DNA from: Schistosoma mansoni
Taxonomy: Eukaryota > Platyhelminthes > Trematoda > Strigeidida > Schistosomatidae
DNA length: 64,000 nucleotides
Direction of reading: 5' to 3'
Assembly: GCF_000237925.1 (NCBI RefSeq)
Contig: NC_031502.1
Span: 48,151,283 to 48,215,282, forward strand
Shown in pieces: positions 23,301 through 33,403 of this stretch. The notes under the pieces were generated by a model. That model did no database searches. It had not been told where the DNA came from and saw only the letters and a list, made by a program, of their open reading frames with translations. Both the position numbers and the translations under genes were made by a program. Numbering within the stretch: position 1 is the first letter of the stretch; every line of letters begins with the position of its first letter.

Positions 23301-26300
23301 TAAAAGAAAAGGACACGTAAATTTCTTAACACTTGGTTTCTTCTTTATACAATAACCTTTTAAGTAAAATGAATTATTAATGAACTAAGTTTTACTTGAT
23401 TGCATAGAGCACAAATCAATAACCAAATGTTTCATATTCCTTCATATTCATGTTTACATTTTATCAATCTGTATTTCGAAGTTTTATCCGTCTGCAATAA
23501 AGTGTTTTTGTTAGAAATCAATAATAATAGTAGCAATAGTCTGTTGTCCCGACCGTTGCTGCTACCTTGACGTGGTGGTCAAGCTTGCCTATCGCGATGA
23601 ACCAATCGAGCTATACTGGCCGNNNNNNNNNNNNNNNNNNNNNNNNNNNNNNNNNNNNNNNNNNNNNNNNNNNNNNNNNNNNNNNNNNNNNNNNNNNNNN
23701 NNNNNNNNNNNNNNNNNNNNNNNNNNNNNNNNNNNNNNNNNNNNNNNNNNNNNNNNNNNNNNNNNNNNNNNNNNNNNNNNNNNNNNNNNNNNNNNNNNNN
23801 NNNNNNNNNNNNNNNNNNNNNNAAAATCACCCACAAAAAGGCCGTGCGTGACCGACCTCAAGCAGTTGTCCCTTGGGCACTGCGGTCACGCTCTCAGGTC
23901 ATTAAGACCACTTCTAATCCAATTTTCTTTTCAGGTACCTCTAGAAGAACCTTTCCACGATGTGGGAAACCGGGAAGTGATAACTGCCCTCATACCTCTA
24001 ACAGCACTCAAGATCACTGTATTCATAATCAATCTTCTTCAATTCCTATTATTCCTTCTACCTCGACTGACTGAGTAGTCTGTTGTTGGGCATCCAGTGA
24101 ATCTGATAATAAAGATGTAAGCTATTACTTACTTACTTACGCCTATTACCCCTCGTGGAGGAGCATAGGCTGCTCACCAGTATTCTCCATCCAACTCTGT
24201 CCTGGGCAGCACTTTCCAGTTGCTATTTATCCTTTTGATGTCTGCTTCCGATTCTCAACGCAGTGTATTCTTTGGTCTTTTTTTCTGTTTCCCTTCATGA
24301 TTCCAAGTAAACGCTTGCTTCGTGATGTAGTTTGGTGATTTCCGTAATGTATGTCCTATCCACTTCCAGCCATACACATTCTTATATATGATGCTAACGT
24401 TTCTATTGTTTTTTTTCACGGCGTATTCTTGTTTGACATCAAACATACATATTTTCAATAAATTAATTCACGGTTATCCAATATATGTGTTACTACTCGG
24501 AATATTTTTAGGAAGTTATTATAGTTTATACGCTATATTTTTGTTGTAGAACTATTTTTTAATGGTTAAAGTATTATTCGATTTTTTAGTTATCAGATCA
24601 TAGTTCTCGATATTCTCTTCATCTATTTTTCTGTAACTAATCGAGTAATATCTCTCTAGGTGTTATGCAATACAATCCCGAATAAAAGTTCATTTAAGTA
24701 GGACGCACTTATTTAATGGAATAAATTAATGAATCAAAAAATTTTCTCGTGTGTATTTTTATCTGGGAACATAATGAGTATAATAATTGTATCATTAAGA
24801 TTAAACCTCGTGTGCCAAACCAATCAGTAATCAAATTCAGTCTGATGATATCGTCAAATAAATAATTGTGTACTAACTTAAAGAAATTATTTACAATCGA
24901 TTTTTTCTGCTATTATTTGTATAAATTACGGCTAGTCAAATTTTCAAACAGCTAAATTCATCTTACTAGTTATATTCGAATTTATATGTAAATCTGTAAA
25001 TGACTGTAGTACACAGTTGATTTCTGAACAATAAGTATTTGGTTCAAAGTATGTATCACCATATATCTGCACTTGGACAGTAAGTTATTCAGGTCAAGTA
25101 ATCCATACTTGGTTGTTAAATCGCAAAACCAGTACTTTGTTATGACTGATTCCCTAAATACAGATTTATTTTACCGCTTTTTAGAGATCTTATTTGCATT
25201 TGTGACGGTGGGTGAAAATACTTGATTGCTTAGGTTAAAGAAGGTGGGGCATGGGTTTCAAATTTGCAACGAATCGGTGTATTCATTTCTTATGTTCTAA
25301 ATGTTGAATTTTTCACAACGTTTAACATCGTTTTTACTCATTCGCTTTCTATCTGCTGATTTCCCCTCTCTCCTTTTATTTTGATGTGAACTATAGTGAC
25401 TTAAATTCACTTGGTGTTGTTTACTTGTATCTTCCCATTGTTGTTTAGGACTGCAATTGACCAGTCTCTTGTTGGGTGACTTAAATCTATCAAGATTTTT
25501 TCCAAAATCATCTGTTGTTTATGAGTGACTGAATTGATTAGCTTAATAAGGCATATTTATGCTTCAATAGTTTTCCCTTTGATTTTAAGGTGTTTCATAA
25601 AGAATGTTTCCTTGTGAGATAATTATCGTTTGTGATTATATTTTTTTTCTTTTCACTCATTAAAAATAGTCTTCTCTATGTGAACACACTTGTGTATTTT
25701 CTCGAGAAGTCTAATTAAAAAACTTTTAGAATATCATTTATAGGGTATTATGTAGCGAACTCCCTGACACTGTTTAAACAACTCAAATAATAGATTTTAA
25801 GATAACGAATAGAATACAAAGCGAACAATGACTGTTTTTTTTCCGAACATATCAAAAACCTTGTATTATTGTTTCGACTTTGAATAAATCTAAGCTAATA
25901 GTATATTTTTTTAAACTTATCCAGCTTTCAAATGAGACCGTTCATTGTTCTGATGAAGTATTCACGATCAGTCTATCTGCTATCGTATATTATGGTGATA
26001 CAAACGTGTTTGAATGGATTAATTCTCTACGTGGTCTGTATGTGCAGTCTATTTCACACTGGGCTCCAGCTAATATTGGACCTTATAGTCAAGCAATAGC
26101 TGTTCCTATCTCAAATATTCAGTTGGATGATTTTTCTACTTGTGTTGCAGATTATTTTACATTCTATTCTGGCCAAATTGGTTTAATTCCTGAATTGGAA
26201 ATAATACCATCAGAAACTGGATATTTTTCTGATCACTTCGAAGCATTGGAAGTTGAATCTTGGCTTTCATTAAGACATTGTCACCGAATAATGAAAGTAA

Positions 26301-29300
26301 GCAGTTTCAAAAATTTACTAATCCTATTTATCAATTAATGACGAGCACAAACTTCATAAACTCTGTATTTTTTATTTACTTGTCCATTCACAAAATTCTT
26401 AACTAGAACCTGTCATTTAATTGGTCTTGATATACTACGAAAATATTATGTGTGCTTTAGGTACATGCTTACTCTAAACTTAAACATCAAAATGGTTCTT
26501 TAAATTGTTGTGTCTTTAGTGGTGTTGAAGTTCATATGATGAAATACAAAAAATGGACAGTTTACCCTTCGATGATGTGTTCCATCCCTGGGATTTATCA
26601 GCTTTGTAGCTGCGTCTTGTCGTTGATTTCCATGCTGAAACTTAAATGGGTACTTATTACTCCAAACGATGAAGTGTTATTCTTGTAGGCTACTTGATCA
26701 CGACAGCTACTACCATATTTCATTCCACGCGTCAAAACATGGTTAGAAGTACTTATGTAGTGAACAATAACACAGGTGAGGGCAGCCGATTGTATTTGGC
26801 ACAATATTACAGAGTTACTTGGTAAAATAGAAAAACTATACTCCGATACTTCATTTGAAAATTGTTCATTAATTGTTTCAGACTTCATTGTCCCTGAATT
26901 TCCATACCAATTACTTTCTGTTCCCGTTCTTTCTTCTTCGATCTTCTCAACCTTCTGTTGCCAGACACTTTATTCTTGATTGGTGTTAAATACTACTTAT
27001 GTCGACATAAGTAGCACGCGCCACATTATCTAGCCGATAAGTCCCAAATATGACTGCTAGCTAATATGAGTCAGTCAGTCAGTCACAACGTAGAACTTCG
27101 TACGTACGTACATCAGTTCGAGTTGCCATACCTAATTAACACAGAGATGCGGTTGTCGATTCAAATCAAGTCAAATGCCGCCTTAAGGTCAAGAAATACT
27201 ACGATTGTGGGGCGTCTGAATGTGCGTCTATGTTCTAGGACCTGACGTAGAGTGAATATCTGGTCTATACAACCACGTCCAGGTCGAAAACCAGCCTGGT
27301 TTTTTCTAGTCTGCTCTTCATGAGCTTTGATTAGGCGTCGAAGTATTATTGAAGCTAATATTTCAGACACTATATCAGTCAAACTGATTCCTCTGTGATT
27401 GTCACAAGAGGACTTTTGTCCTTTCTTATAGACTGGAACAATCAGTGATTGGGACCAGTCAGATGAAATTACGTCTAGTTTCCATATTCTACCTAAGACC
27501 TCAGTCCGGCGCTTTAACCGGGTTGGTGGACATGGAAAGTCCGCCTAGGGGAGTTGGAAAACCCTGATTCCGAACCAATGGTTTACATGTGCCCCAGTAT
27601 CCTGAGGGGACAAATGGCCTATGAATCAATCGTTGGTGACCGGCTACCATGGGACTGCATCTCCTCACGATGCCGCACTGCCTTGTGGATCAGACTGCAG
27701 AGTCCAAGGGACAACTGCGTGAGGCAGGTTGCGCACGGAATTTTTGTGGAAGGTTTTTGACATGTTAGCTCCGTTCTTCAAAGGGCCTTACCGCCGTAGA
27801 CGGAAATCCATGAGGTAAGGTGAGACGTGACATTTTTAGGGTCGACCTTTTTTACTCCTTCCTTCCTCGCAAGAAGTCAGCATCGCTGCAGATGCTGGTT
27901 GTTCGAGGGAAACACCTTGCTGCCGTCACACCCCTCTACAGTCAGCAGTACGACTTTTCCCTCAGACCTTCAGTTGCTGCTTTTAGTCTTACCGTTCTCT
28001 GATCGACCCGTCTGGCATGGTAGAACCTACAGGAACATATATTCCAGCCAATATAGCTCGGTTGGGTCATCACGATAGGCAAGCTAATATGAGGCATCCA
28101 CAAAACTTGTAAATTCAGGGAATTCTATACCATTCATTTAAGGAATCTATGTGTCAACAAAGACTGAATAAATTCAATACTGAATATCATTAGTGGAGAA
28201 ATACAAACCCTCATAATTAATGGTAGTTTTAAACTCTCGCGACCTCTACGCAACGCGTTTAATTAGTAGTGTGGTGTGTGCTACTTATGTCGACATAAGT
28301 AGTATTTAACACCAATCAAGAATAAAGTGTCTGGCAACAGAAGGTTGAGAAGATCGAAGAAGAAAGAACGGGAACAGAAAGTAATTGGTATGGAAATTCA
28401 GGGACAATGAAGTCTGAAACAATTAATGAACAATTTTCAAATGAAGTATCGGAGTATAGTTTTTCTATTTTACCAAGTAACTCTGTAATATTGTGCCAAA
28501 TACAATCGGCTGCCCTCACCTGTGTTATTGTTCACTACAACAGCACTTACGTCAAAAGTAGCCTAATATATTACTAGGAAACAGGCTTACTCGGGATATT
28601 ACATTAGATGATCGATCAATAAAATATTCTCCAGGTTAAAATTTGGCCCCGAACTGATTAAAAGCAAAACAACGAAATATTTTGATTTCACAGCTATATA
28701 CATAACCACTAGATATGTGGATCGGGCCTCGTGTGTTGGTCTGTCGTGCTGGTCTTTTTTCGTCTCCGAAATAAAGTAAACAAAGCAGAACTATGATTGT
28801 GATATAAATCTTTAGCTATGATACTATATAGACTGCAATTTAAAAACATTCTTTTTTATGAGATGGTGGAGAAGATTTGTAGCTCACCTGAGCTACAATT
28901 CTTTTTTATAATTGTTTCATCACTGAGTAGTAACCAAGTCGTATCTGTCTGGTCCTTTAAGTCCTGGTCAAATTCTATCAATCACGTTAATGTGCTCACT
29001 GGTCTTAATGACTCGACATCATGTGCACTGTGTTGAGGTGTTTAATGGTTGGAGGAAGTCCTGGGATTTTTTTTCGAATAATTCTAGTCACGTAAGATTC
29101 TCCATTATTTTTATTAATGAGACCGATGCTTTTATGGTTTATATCATCACTTTTTGCCTCGGGCTCTTATTATTATTTTGTATATCTTTTCAACATCACT
29201 ACTTCAACCAAAATTTGAAGATTACTTATTTAGTCGTTCTAATGCATTTAGACGACGATACTAGAAAAATTCTGAAAATCAAGTATTTTCTGACTTTGTT

Positions 29301-30593
29301 TACTTCAAATTTTCACAAATGACTATGGATACTACACCAAGTATTACCAGTAGTGCACATAGTTGAATTAGAATTTTTCGGTCCCTTTTTTTGGTTATGC
29401 TAACGATTTCAATCAGAGGCAATGCAACTACTCATCTAAAAAAAGTGATTAACATCGTCAGCGAAATTATTGTATGTCTTCAATGTCTTTGACTAACAGT
29501 TTAATTTATCCTTTCAAAACTTGGTTAGGCTCTAATCCTACTTGATAGGAAATCATTTTTTTGAAGGAACCAAATATAGAAATATTTAACTGTAGATGAG
29601 AATCTACAGAGAAATCTAGTAGAGAGAATTCATAATAAAGTTATTCCTGACTTTCACGATTTATTGTGATTAACTTAAATGATAGGTCATTGTAGTTTCT
29701 TCTGTCATTAGATAACTGTTCAGTTGATTGGTCAACCTAAGCGTTAATATTCTTACTGTATTATCACAGTAAAGCTTTGTCTTAGGTACTTGTAAAGATT
29801 AAGATTCCAATAACGGAAATTTCTAGGAAGAACTTACTAGGATTTTTGTATTAATGTTCAAGATGTTTCTTCAAGTTACAATTCGTAGTACACCACTTTA
29901 CATAACATTGTGTCATATGAAACAGTAGTTCTTTACTTTTTTAAGCGGGGCGAGTTACCTTAAAATGTAATTAATTTTAATCTATATTTATAGCGTTCGG
30001 TATACGTGATAAATTTACTATCCTTAATTTGATGTTCGATTGTTTTTTTCAATCCGTGTTGTATGATTGTCAGTTCAGCTTTATGTAACTGAGGTACTCA
30101 TGATGTTGACACTTAATTTTTTTAAATTTTCATTCAGTATATGGCCCCGTCCAACATATGGATGAATCTGTTCCTTGGAATTTGCTACGCCATTGATGAA
30201 GTTTCGTTGAACCAGGCTCGAAATTGTTTTCACCAAGCTGTTTGTTTGCAAACATTGGATACTACTGATGCTACTAGTGAATGTCATTGCAATCAATGTA
30301 TTGTATGGCTTGTCGTATCGAATCTACCTAAAAATGCCACAGTTGAATGGCAATGGATAACTGGACCATCATCACTATCATTGGTAATCACATCGTTAAA
30401 TAAAGTACTTAGCAGGGAATCAGTTATCCCTTCGAATACTTTTATGCTGTTCTATCGATATGATGTTAATCAATTGAATGTACGAGAACTATCCATTTTG
30501 CTCAATGATAACTACACAGGATTTATGTTACCTGTTGTAAAGTTTGCTGATCCCTCTGTAACTGCAGTATTTGTTTCTGTACAGTCTAAATAA
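17314..30593 (+). CDS. DPH6: Diphthine-ammonia ligase, long form (ATP-PPase plus two RidA-like domains), seven exons
   Basis: Model: 17314-17438, 17474-17846, 19507-19764, 21087-21465, 22589-22797, 25925-26296, 30138-30593; every junction is GT-AG, phases agree, and the product is 723 aa. Seen: PP-loop SGGKDS at residues 8-13, EVEDLY near 93, [14 protein letters not shown] at 117-130, LWQR at 143-146, [15 protein letters not shown] at 202-216, then a first RidA/YjgF-like region (about 340-475, ending PTRVCICV) and a second opening with [14 protein letters not shown] (492-505). Known: DPH6 uses ATP and ammonium to amidate diphthine on elongation factor 2, the last step of cytosolic diphthamide synthesis; yeast and many invertebrates have the RidA-like extension, vertebrates lack it. 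The start is the ATG six codons before the PP-loop. An upstream in-frame ATG at 17188 lies in LINE-derived sequence and is less likely. Intron 1 is only 35 nt; later introns are 1.1-3.8 kb and contain LINE, SINE and LTR-like insertions and one assembly gap. Confidence 0.93.
18536..19085 (+). mobile_element. RTE-like LINE 3' end in DPH6 intron 2
   Basis: Reads [13 protein letters not shown], then LPRRTML and [16 protein letters not shown] with stops, which is the RTE C-terminal pattern (LRWLGHVLRM, PRRAL, GWGPRDGATQWLETL). The 3' UTR ends near CTAACTGACTGACC. Same orientation as the gene. Confidence 0.7.
21917..22166 (+). repeat. tRNA-like SINE in DPH6 intron 4
   Basis: Copy B counterpart of 590-842, essentially identical, with the same A- and B-box-like words. 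Sense orientation to DPH6. Confidence 0.5.
23543..24105 (+). mobile_element. RTE-like LINE 5' fragment in DPH6 intron 5, with assembly gap
   Basis: Matches 2217-2660 up to about 23900, then continues for 200 bp that copy A lacks, including a short reading stretch [20 protein letters not shown]. The part 23623-23822 is undetermined; copy A shows what probably fills it. Confidence 0.5.
23623..23822. other. Assembly gap (200 N)
   Basis: A run of 200 undetermined bases, the conventional size for a gap of unknown length. Confidence 0.95.
24125..24470 (-). mobile_element. 3' end of a second RTE-clade LINE family in DPH6 intron 5
   Basis: Minus-strand reading [20 protein letters not shown] then [19 protein letters not shown], the C-terminus of the endonuclease-reverse transcriptase RTE family abundant in schistosomes. 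Its 3' tail is the TAAG repeat at 24125-24140. Related fragments: 41365-41605 and 45340-47340. Confidence 0.8.
24471..25920. other. Rest of DPH6 intron 5, no recognised feature
   Basis: AT-rich sequence without a coding or repeat signature that I recognise. Confidence 0.5.
26756..27025 (-). repeat. LTR-like repeat, left arm of an inverted pair
   Basis: 270 bp with TG...CA ends, nearly identical in inverted orientation to 28270-28539; both read the same 67-codon non-genic ORF. A perfect 22-bp palindrome (half-site CTACTTATGTC) lies at 26993-27014. A related 301-bp copy at 39584-39884 has a target-site duplication, which suggests solo-LTR-like units. It lies in DPH6 intron 6. Confidence 0.6.
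27060..28085 (-). mobile_element. Internally deleted RTE-like LINE between the inverted LTR-like repeats
   Basis: From 5' to 3' on the minus strand: the LINE 5' region (28085-27540, related to 2217-2660), an RT fragment (27382-27161; [20 protein letters not shown] and [12 protein letters not shown]), then a 3' tail (27150-27060) with GACTGACTGACT, matching the tail near 19070. The endonuclease and most of the RT are missing. Confidence 0.75.
28270..28539 (+). repeat. LTR-like repeat, right arm of the inverted pair
   Basis: Inverted partner of 26756-27025, including the 22-bp palindrome at 28281-28302. Near identity indicates a recent event or sequence homogenisation. Confidence 0.6.
28540..30130. 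other. Rest of DPH6 intron 6, no recognised feature
   Basis: AT-rich. ORFs at 28818-29322 show no family resemblance and overlap each other in different frames. Confidence 0.5.
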
Positions 30594-30600
30594 TGTTTAC

Positions 30601-30674
30601 AATAAACTAAATGATTGTTCTTTATATTTTCATAATCGAGGATATTAGATAATAGGTAAAACTGATCCAAATAA
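30601..30674 (+). promoter_or_regulatory. Candidate polyadenylation signals of DPH6
   Basis: AATAAA occurs at 30601, eight bases after the DPH6 stop, and again at about 30669. The second leaves a more usual 3' UTR of roughly 90-100 nt. Assigned by hexamer and position only. Confidence 0.4.
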
Positions 30675-30899
30675 AAACAATGAATGGTAAACCATGTATC
30701 AAGCACAAATCTGTGTGCTTAGCTTCAAGAGACTATTTAGATATGATAGCTTGTATCCTGTTGTACAAAATAGATCTGCTACATAATGATTGTTAGGTGT
30801 AATCGATAGACGAACTCACCAGTGACAACATTAAACGTCTACCATCACATTAACTCTCTTTGACCTTGCTTGACTATGCCTTGTTTATTCACCAATCAT

Positions 30900-31090
30900 G
30901 ATTTTTATAAGCAAGAATGGATAGTGGCTAGCAGTGGGATCCAGGACGCACGTTTCGTCCTATTTGGGACTCGTCAGCTCGACATACCTTCACCTCAGAG
31001 TTGATGTTCACTCCGTGACTCGGACCCAGAACCGTTCGCTTCAAAGGCCATCGCGTTATCCACTTAGCCACTGAGTCCTGATAGCCACTC
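30900..31090 (-). repeat. S-alpha (Sm-alpha) SINE-like element with hammerhead
   Basis: Minus strand: tRNA-like head CAGGACTCAGTGGCTAAGTG with a degenerate B box GGGTCCGAGTC, then the hammerhead at 30985-30938, then a short tail AGCCACTATCCATTCTTG. This order is that of the schistosome S-alpha family, which is known to carry an active hammerhead. It lies about 300 bp past the DPH6 stop, antisense to it. Confidence 0.85.
30938..30985 (-). ncRNA. Hammerhead ribozyme (S-alpha type)
   Basis: CTGACGA core at 30977-30971, helix II GTCC/GGAC with loop CAAATA, GAAAC at 30956-30952, helix III AC/GT with loop GTGC, and cleavage triplet GTC at 30947-30945. Helix I pairs GTCGAG with CTGGAT with one mismatch. 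All core positions fit the CUGANGA...GAAA...UH consensus, so self-cleavage of the minus-strand transcript is plausible. Confidence 0.85.
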
Positions 31091-31360
31091 GCTTGCTTGT
31101 CATAGACGATATTAGTTTTGTTGACTCATCTTTCCTTACTATTCGGTATGTTATTTATGTCTCTTTTTTCTGTTTAATTTGCTGAATTATTTGTTTTTTG
31201 TATACAAACAGTGTTAATTTACGTTTTAAGACAGATAAAGTTTATCAAGTCAAATGACTTACTTGTTCTGATTTTGGCTAAGCTAAGACTATATGCTCGA
31301 CAGTTTGGGGTATAAATAAATAATATATTTGTAATATCCCACTGAGTAGAAAAATTAGAT

Positions 31361-31404
31361 TTTCTGACGTTTCGTGACTCAGTGTAAGCCACTTCTTCAG
31401 AAAA
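31361..31404 (-). ncRNA. Hammerhead-like motif, left arm
   Basis: Minus strand: TTCT, CTGAAGA, hairpin GTGGCT/AGTCAC with a 7-nt loop, GAAAC, GTC, AGAA. The core consensus is complete; helix III is minimal. Confidence 0.5.
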
Positions 31405-31780
31405 ATAAATAACCGCATTAACATTAATCCAAGTTTAAATAGTACAACGGAACAACACGAATATTAGGTGCGATCAATCAAAAAACAGGTCTGAACAAAT
31501 CAATGTCGTGTCATCCTACTTGGACTAGCTATCCTAGTCACTTAGTCTGATATTATTTACAATTCACACTATTACCTTACAAATTAAACTCTATCCTTTG
31601 TTACACATTTTTCATCCTTAACACTACACACAAGTTTACATACATGTCGCTTATGAATCACCTTGACCGAAATGACATGACATTGATTTGTTCAGACCTG
31701 TTTTTTGATTGATCGCACCTAATATTCGTGTTGTTCCGTTGTACTATTCAAACTTGGATTAATGTTAATTTGGTTATTTA

Positions 31781-31823
31781 TTCTCTGAAGAAGTGGCTCA
31801 CACTGAGTCACGAAACGTCAGAA
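31781..31823 (+). ncRNA. Hammerhead-like motif, right arm
   Basis: TTCT 31781-31784, CTGAAGA 31785-31791, helix II 31793-31798 with 31806-31811, GAAAC 31812-31816, GTC 31817-31819, AGAA 31820-31823. It matches the core of type I hammerheads with an AC/GU helix III and no loop, a form reported to act as dimers in Penelope-like elements. Confidence 0.5.
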
Positions 31824-32517
31824 AATCTAATTTTTCTACTCATTGGGATATTACAAATATGTTATTTATTTATAACAATTTACAGAATGCTCAATTTATT
31901 CAAAACTATCAAATCAAAACTTGGTATTGATACCTACAGTTTGGGGGATAGTTTAGAATTGCGTCTGTAGGGAATTACTTCCTACAGTGATTGGAATTGG
32001 AAAGTCTTTACTATCAAGTTGTCGTCTCTTTTAATCAAGAAAACAATTGATGGATAGGTCAATAAAGTCTGGTTCAAAATTGTACCAACTGATATAACTA
32101 AACATAGTGCTTTATACATAACTATAATATGACTTTGTTATGAGGCAAATGATACTTTGAATAAAAAGCTTAGGAGTATTCGTTTTTGTTTATGAATAAC
32201 AATTGCAACTGTAAGAACATTTGGGTCACAGTTAAATTTAAATAAAAGCCATCTCGATTCCTTTAGACTTTTTTCTTATTATCCATATATAGTGTTGTAA
32301 TATCGGGTAATAAACTCTTGCTCTTTTTATCAATATGGTCAAAAAATTCTAGAATACTTATTAGCACTTAAAAATATCAGCTGGAAAAGATCAAGAATTA
32401 CTGTTTTGAACTTATTTTAAACTGTTTAGCAAAGCACACCCTTTGACCCAACCGAAGCATGATTATCCTGTATATGATTGACTTACTGACAGTTTTCATC
32501 CCTGTTGAACAAGTTAG

Positions 32518-32674
32518 TGACTATCAGGACTCAATAGCTCAGTAAACAATGCATTGGATGTTCCAAGAGAAAGTTCGAATCTCTGTGAACATCGAAATTG
32601 TGATACATGTACATCTAGCTAGCAACCCCCAAACTGGATGAAATGTGCGTCTTTGATTCCAATGCTAACCACAT
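32518..32674 (+). repeat. Diverged S-alpha-like copy, plus strand (copy B)
   Basis: Duplicate of 4183-4340 with a few differences. Head and decayed hammerhead region align to the copy at 30900-31090. Confidence 0.5.
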
Positions 32675-33403
32675 ATCAAATATATTAAAACTTGTGACAA
32701 TGCTTTATCGAAAACATCCACTCAGTATCCACATACGGTAACAGAGAGTTGATGTGTGGGCGAGAATGACAATGATTGGTTGTCTTGATGAGTCAGACAT
32801 TAGATGGGATGACAGGTGTCATATGTGTTATATATATTCCCCTATCCTTATTATGTATTAACTGTTCCTTGTTGATGGACACTTATTGATTGACTGTTCC
32901 TTGTGTCAGATTTTGGTGTGGAAATATATTGACATTGTAGTCTGGCTAATCTCGTGTTCTTGATCTGAGTTGTGTTGAAGTCCTGTAGAATAGACACTGG
33001 GTGGGAATCTAGTGTAGTTATTCGTCTTAGGTAAATTAACGTCCCACATACGTGTAAAAATTAAAAGGACTGTTATAACCATAAACCTGTACGTTATAAT
33101 CAGCATCCTTATTGTTTATAACAATTGTTATAAACCTCCCTCGCGAAGTTTGATCGTATGATTTCACTTTGGGGTCTATTTGAAAAAATTTCGTTTGTTT
33201 CCGTTTCCTGAATGACCTTCGTCTAACTTCTGATTTCAGATCATTTTTCCTCATCTCAACTTGTGGTGGTGGTGGTGGAATATTAAATGTATCACATAAT
33301 ACTTCCATTGGTAATGGTTTGAGTTTAGATGACTCATAAGCACATTTTCTATCTCGCAGTTGATTTACATGTCTGATAATTAGTGTATTTTCGACCATCA
33401 CCT

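Larger units (their letters stand above)
31311..31874. repeat. Inverted-repeat element with two hammerhead-like cores (copy B)
   Basis: Arms 31311-31514 and 31672-31874 (about 203 bp, inverted, highly similar) surround a unique centre of 157 bp. The left arm read on the minus strand and the right arm read on the plus strand each carry the same hammerhead-like core. There is no ORF of interest. The arrangement resembles inverted terminal repeats of Penelope-like elements, or a fold-back non-autonomous element. Confidence 0.8.

Noticed and set aside
26776-26979. 67-codon ORF found twice with identical product
   Set aside because: The second copy is the inverted LTR-like repeat; identity reflects repeat similarity, and no codon constraint is evident.
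28818-29322. Overlapping ORFs in DPH6 intron 6 as an extra exon or nested gene
   Set aside because: No family resemblance, and the exon 6 to exon 7 phase already joins correctly without them.
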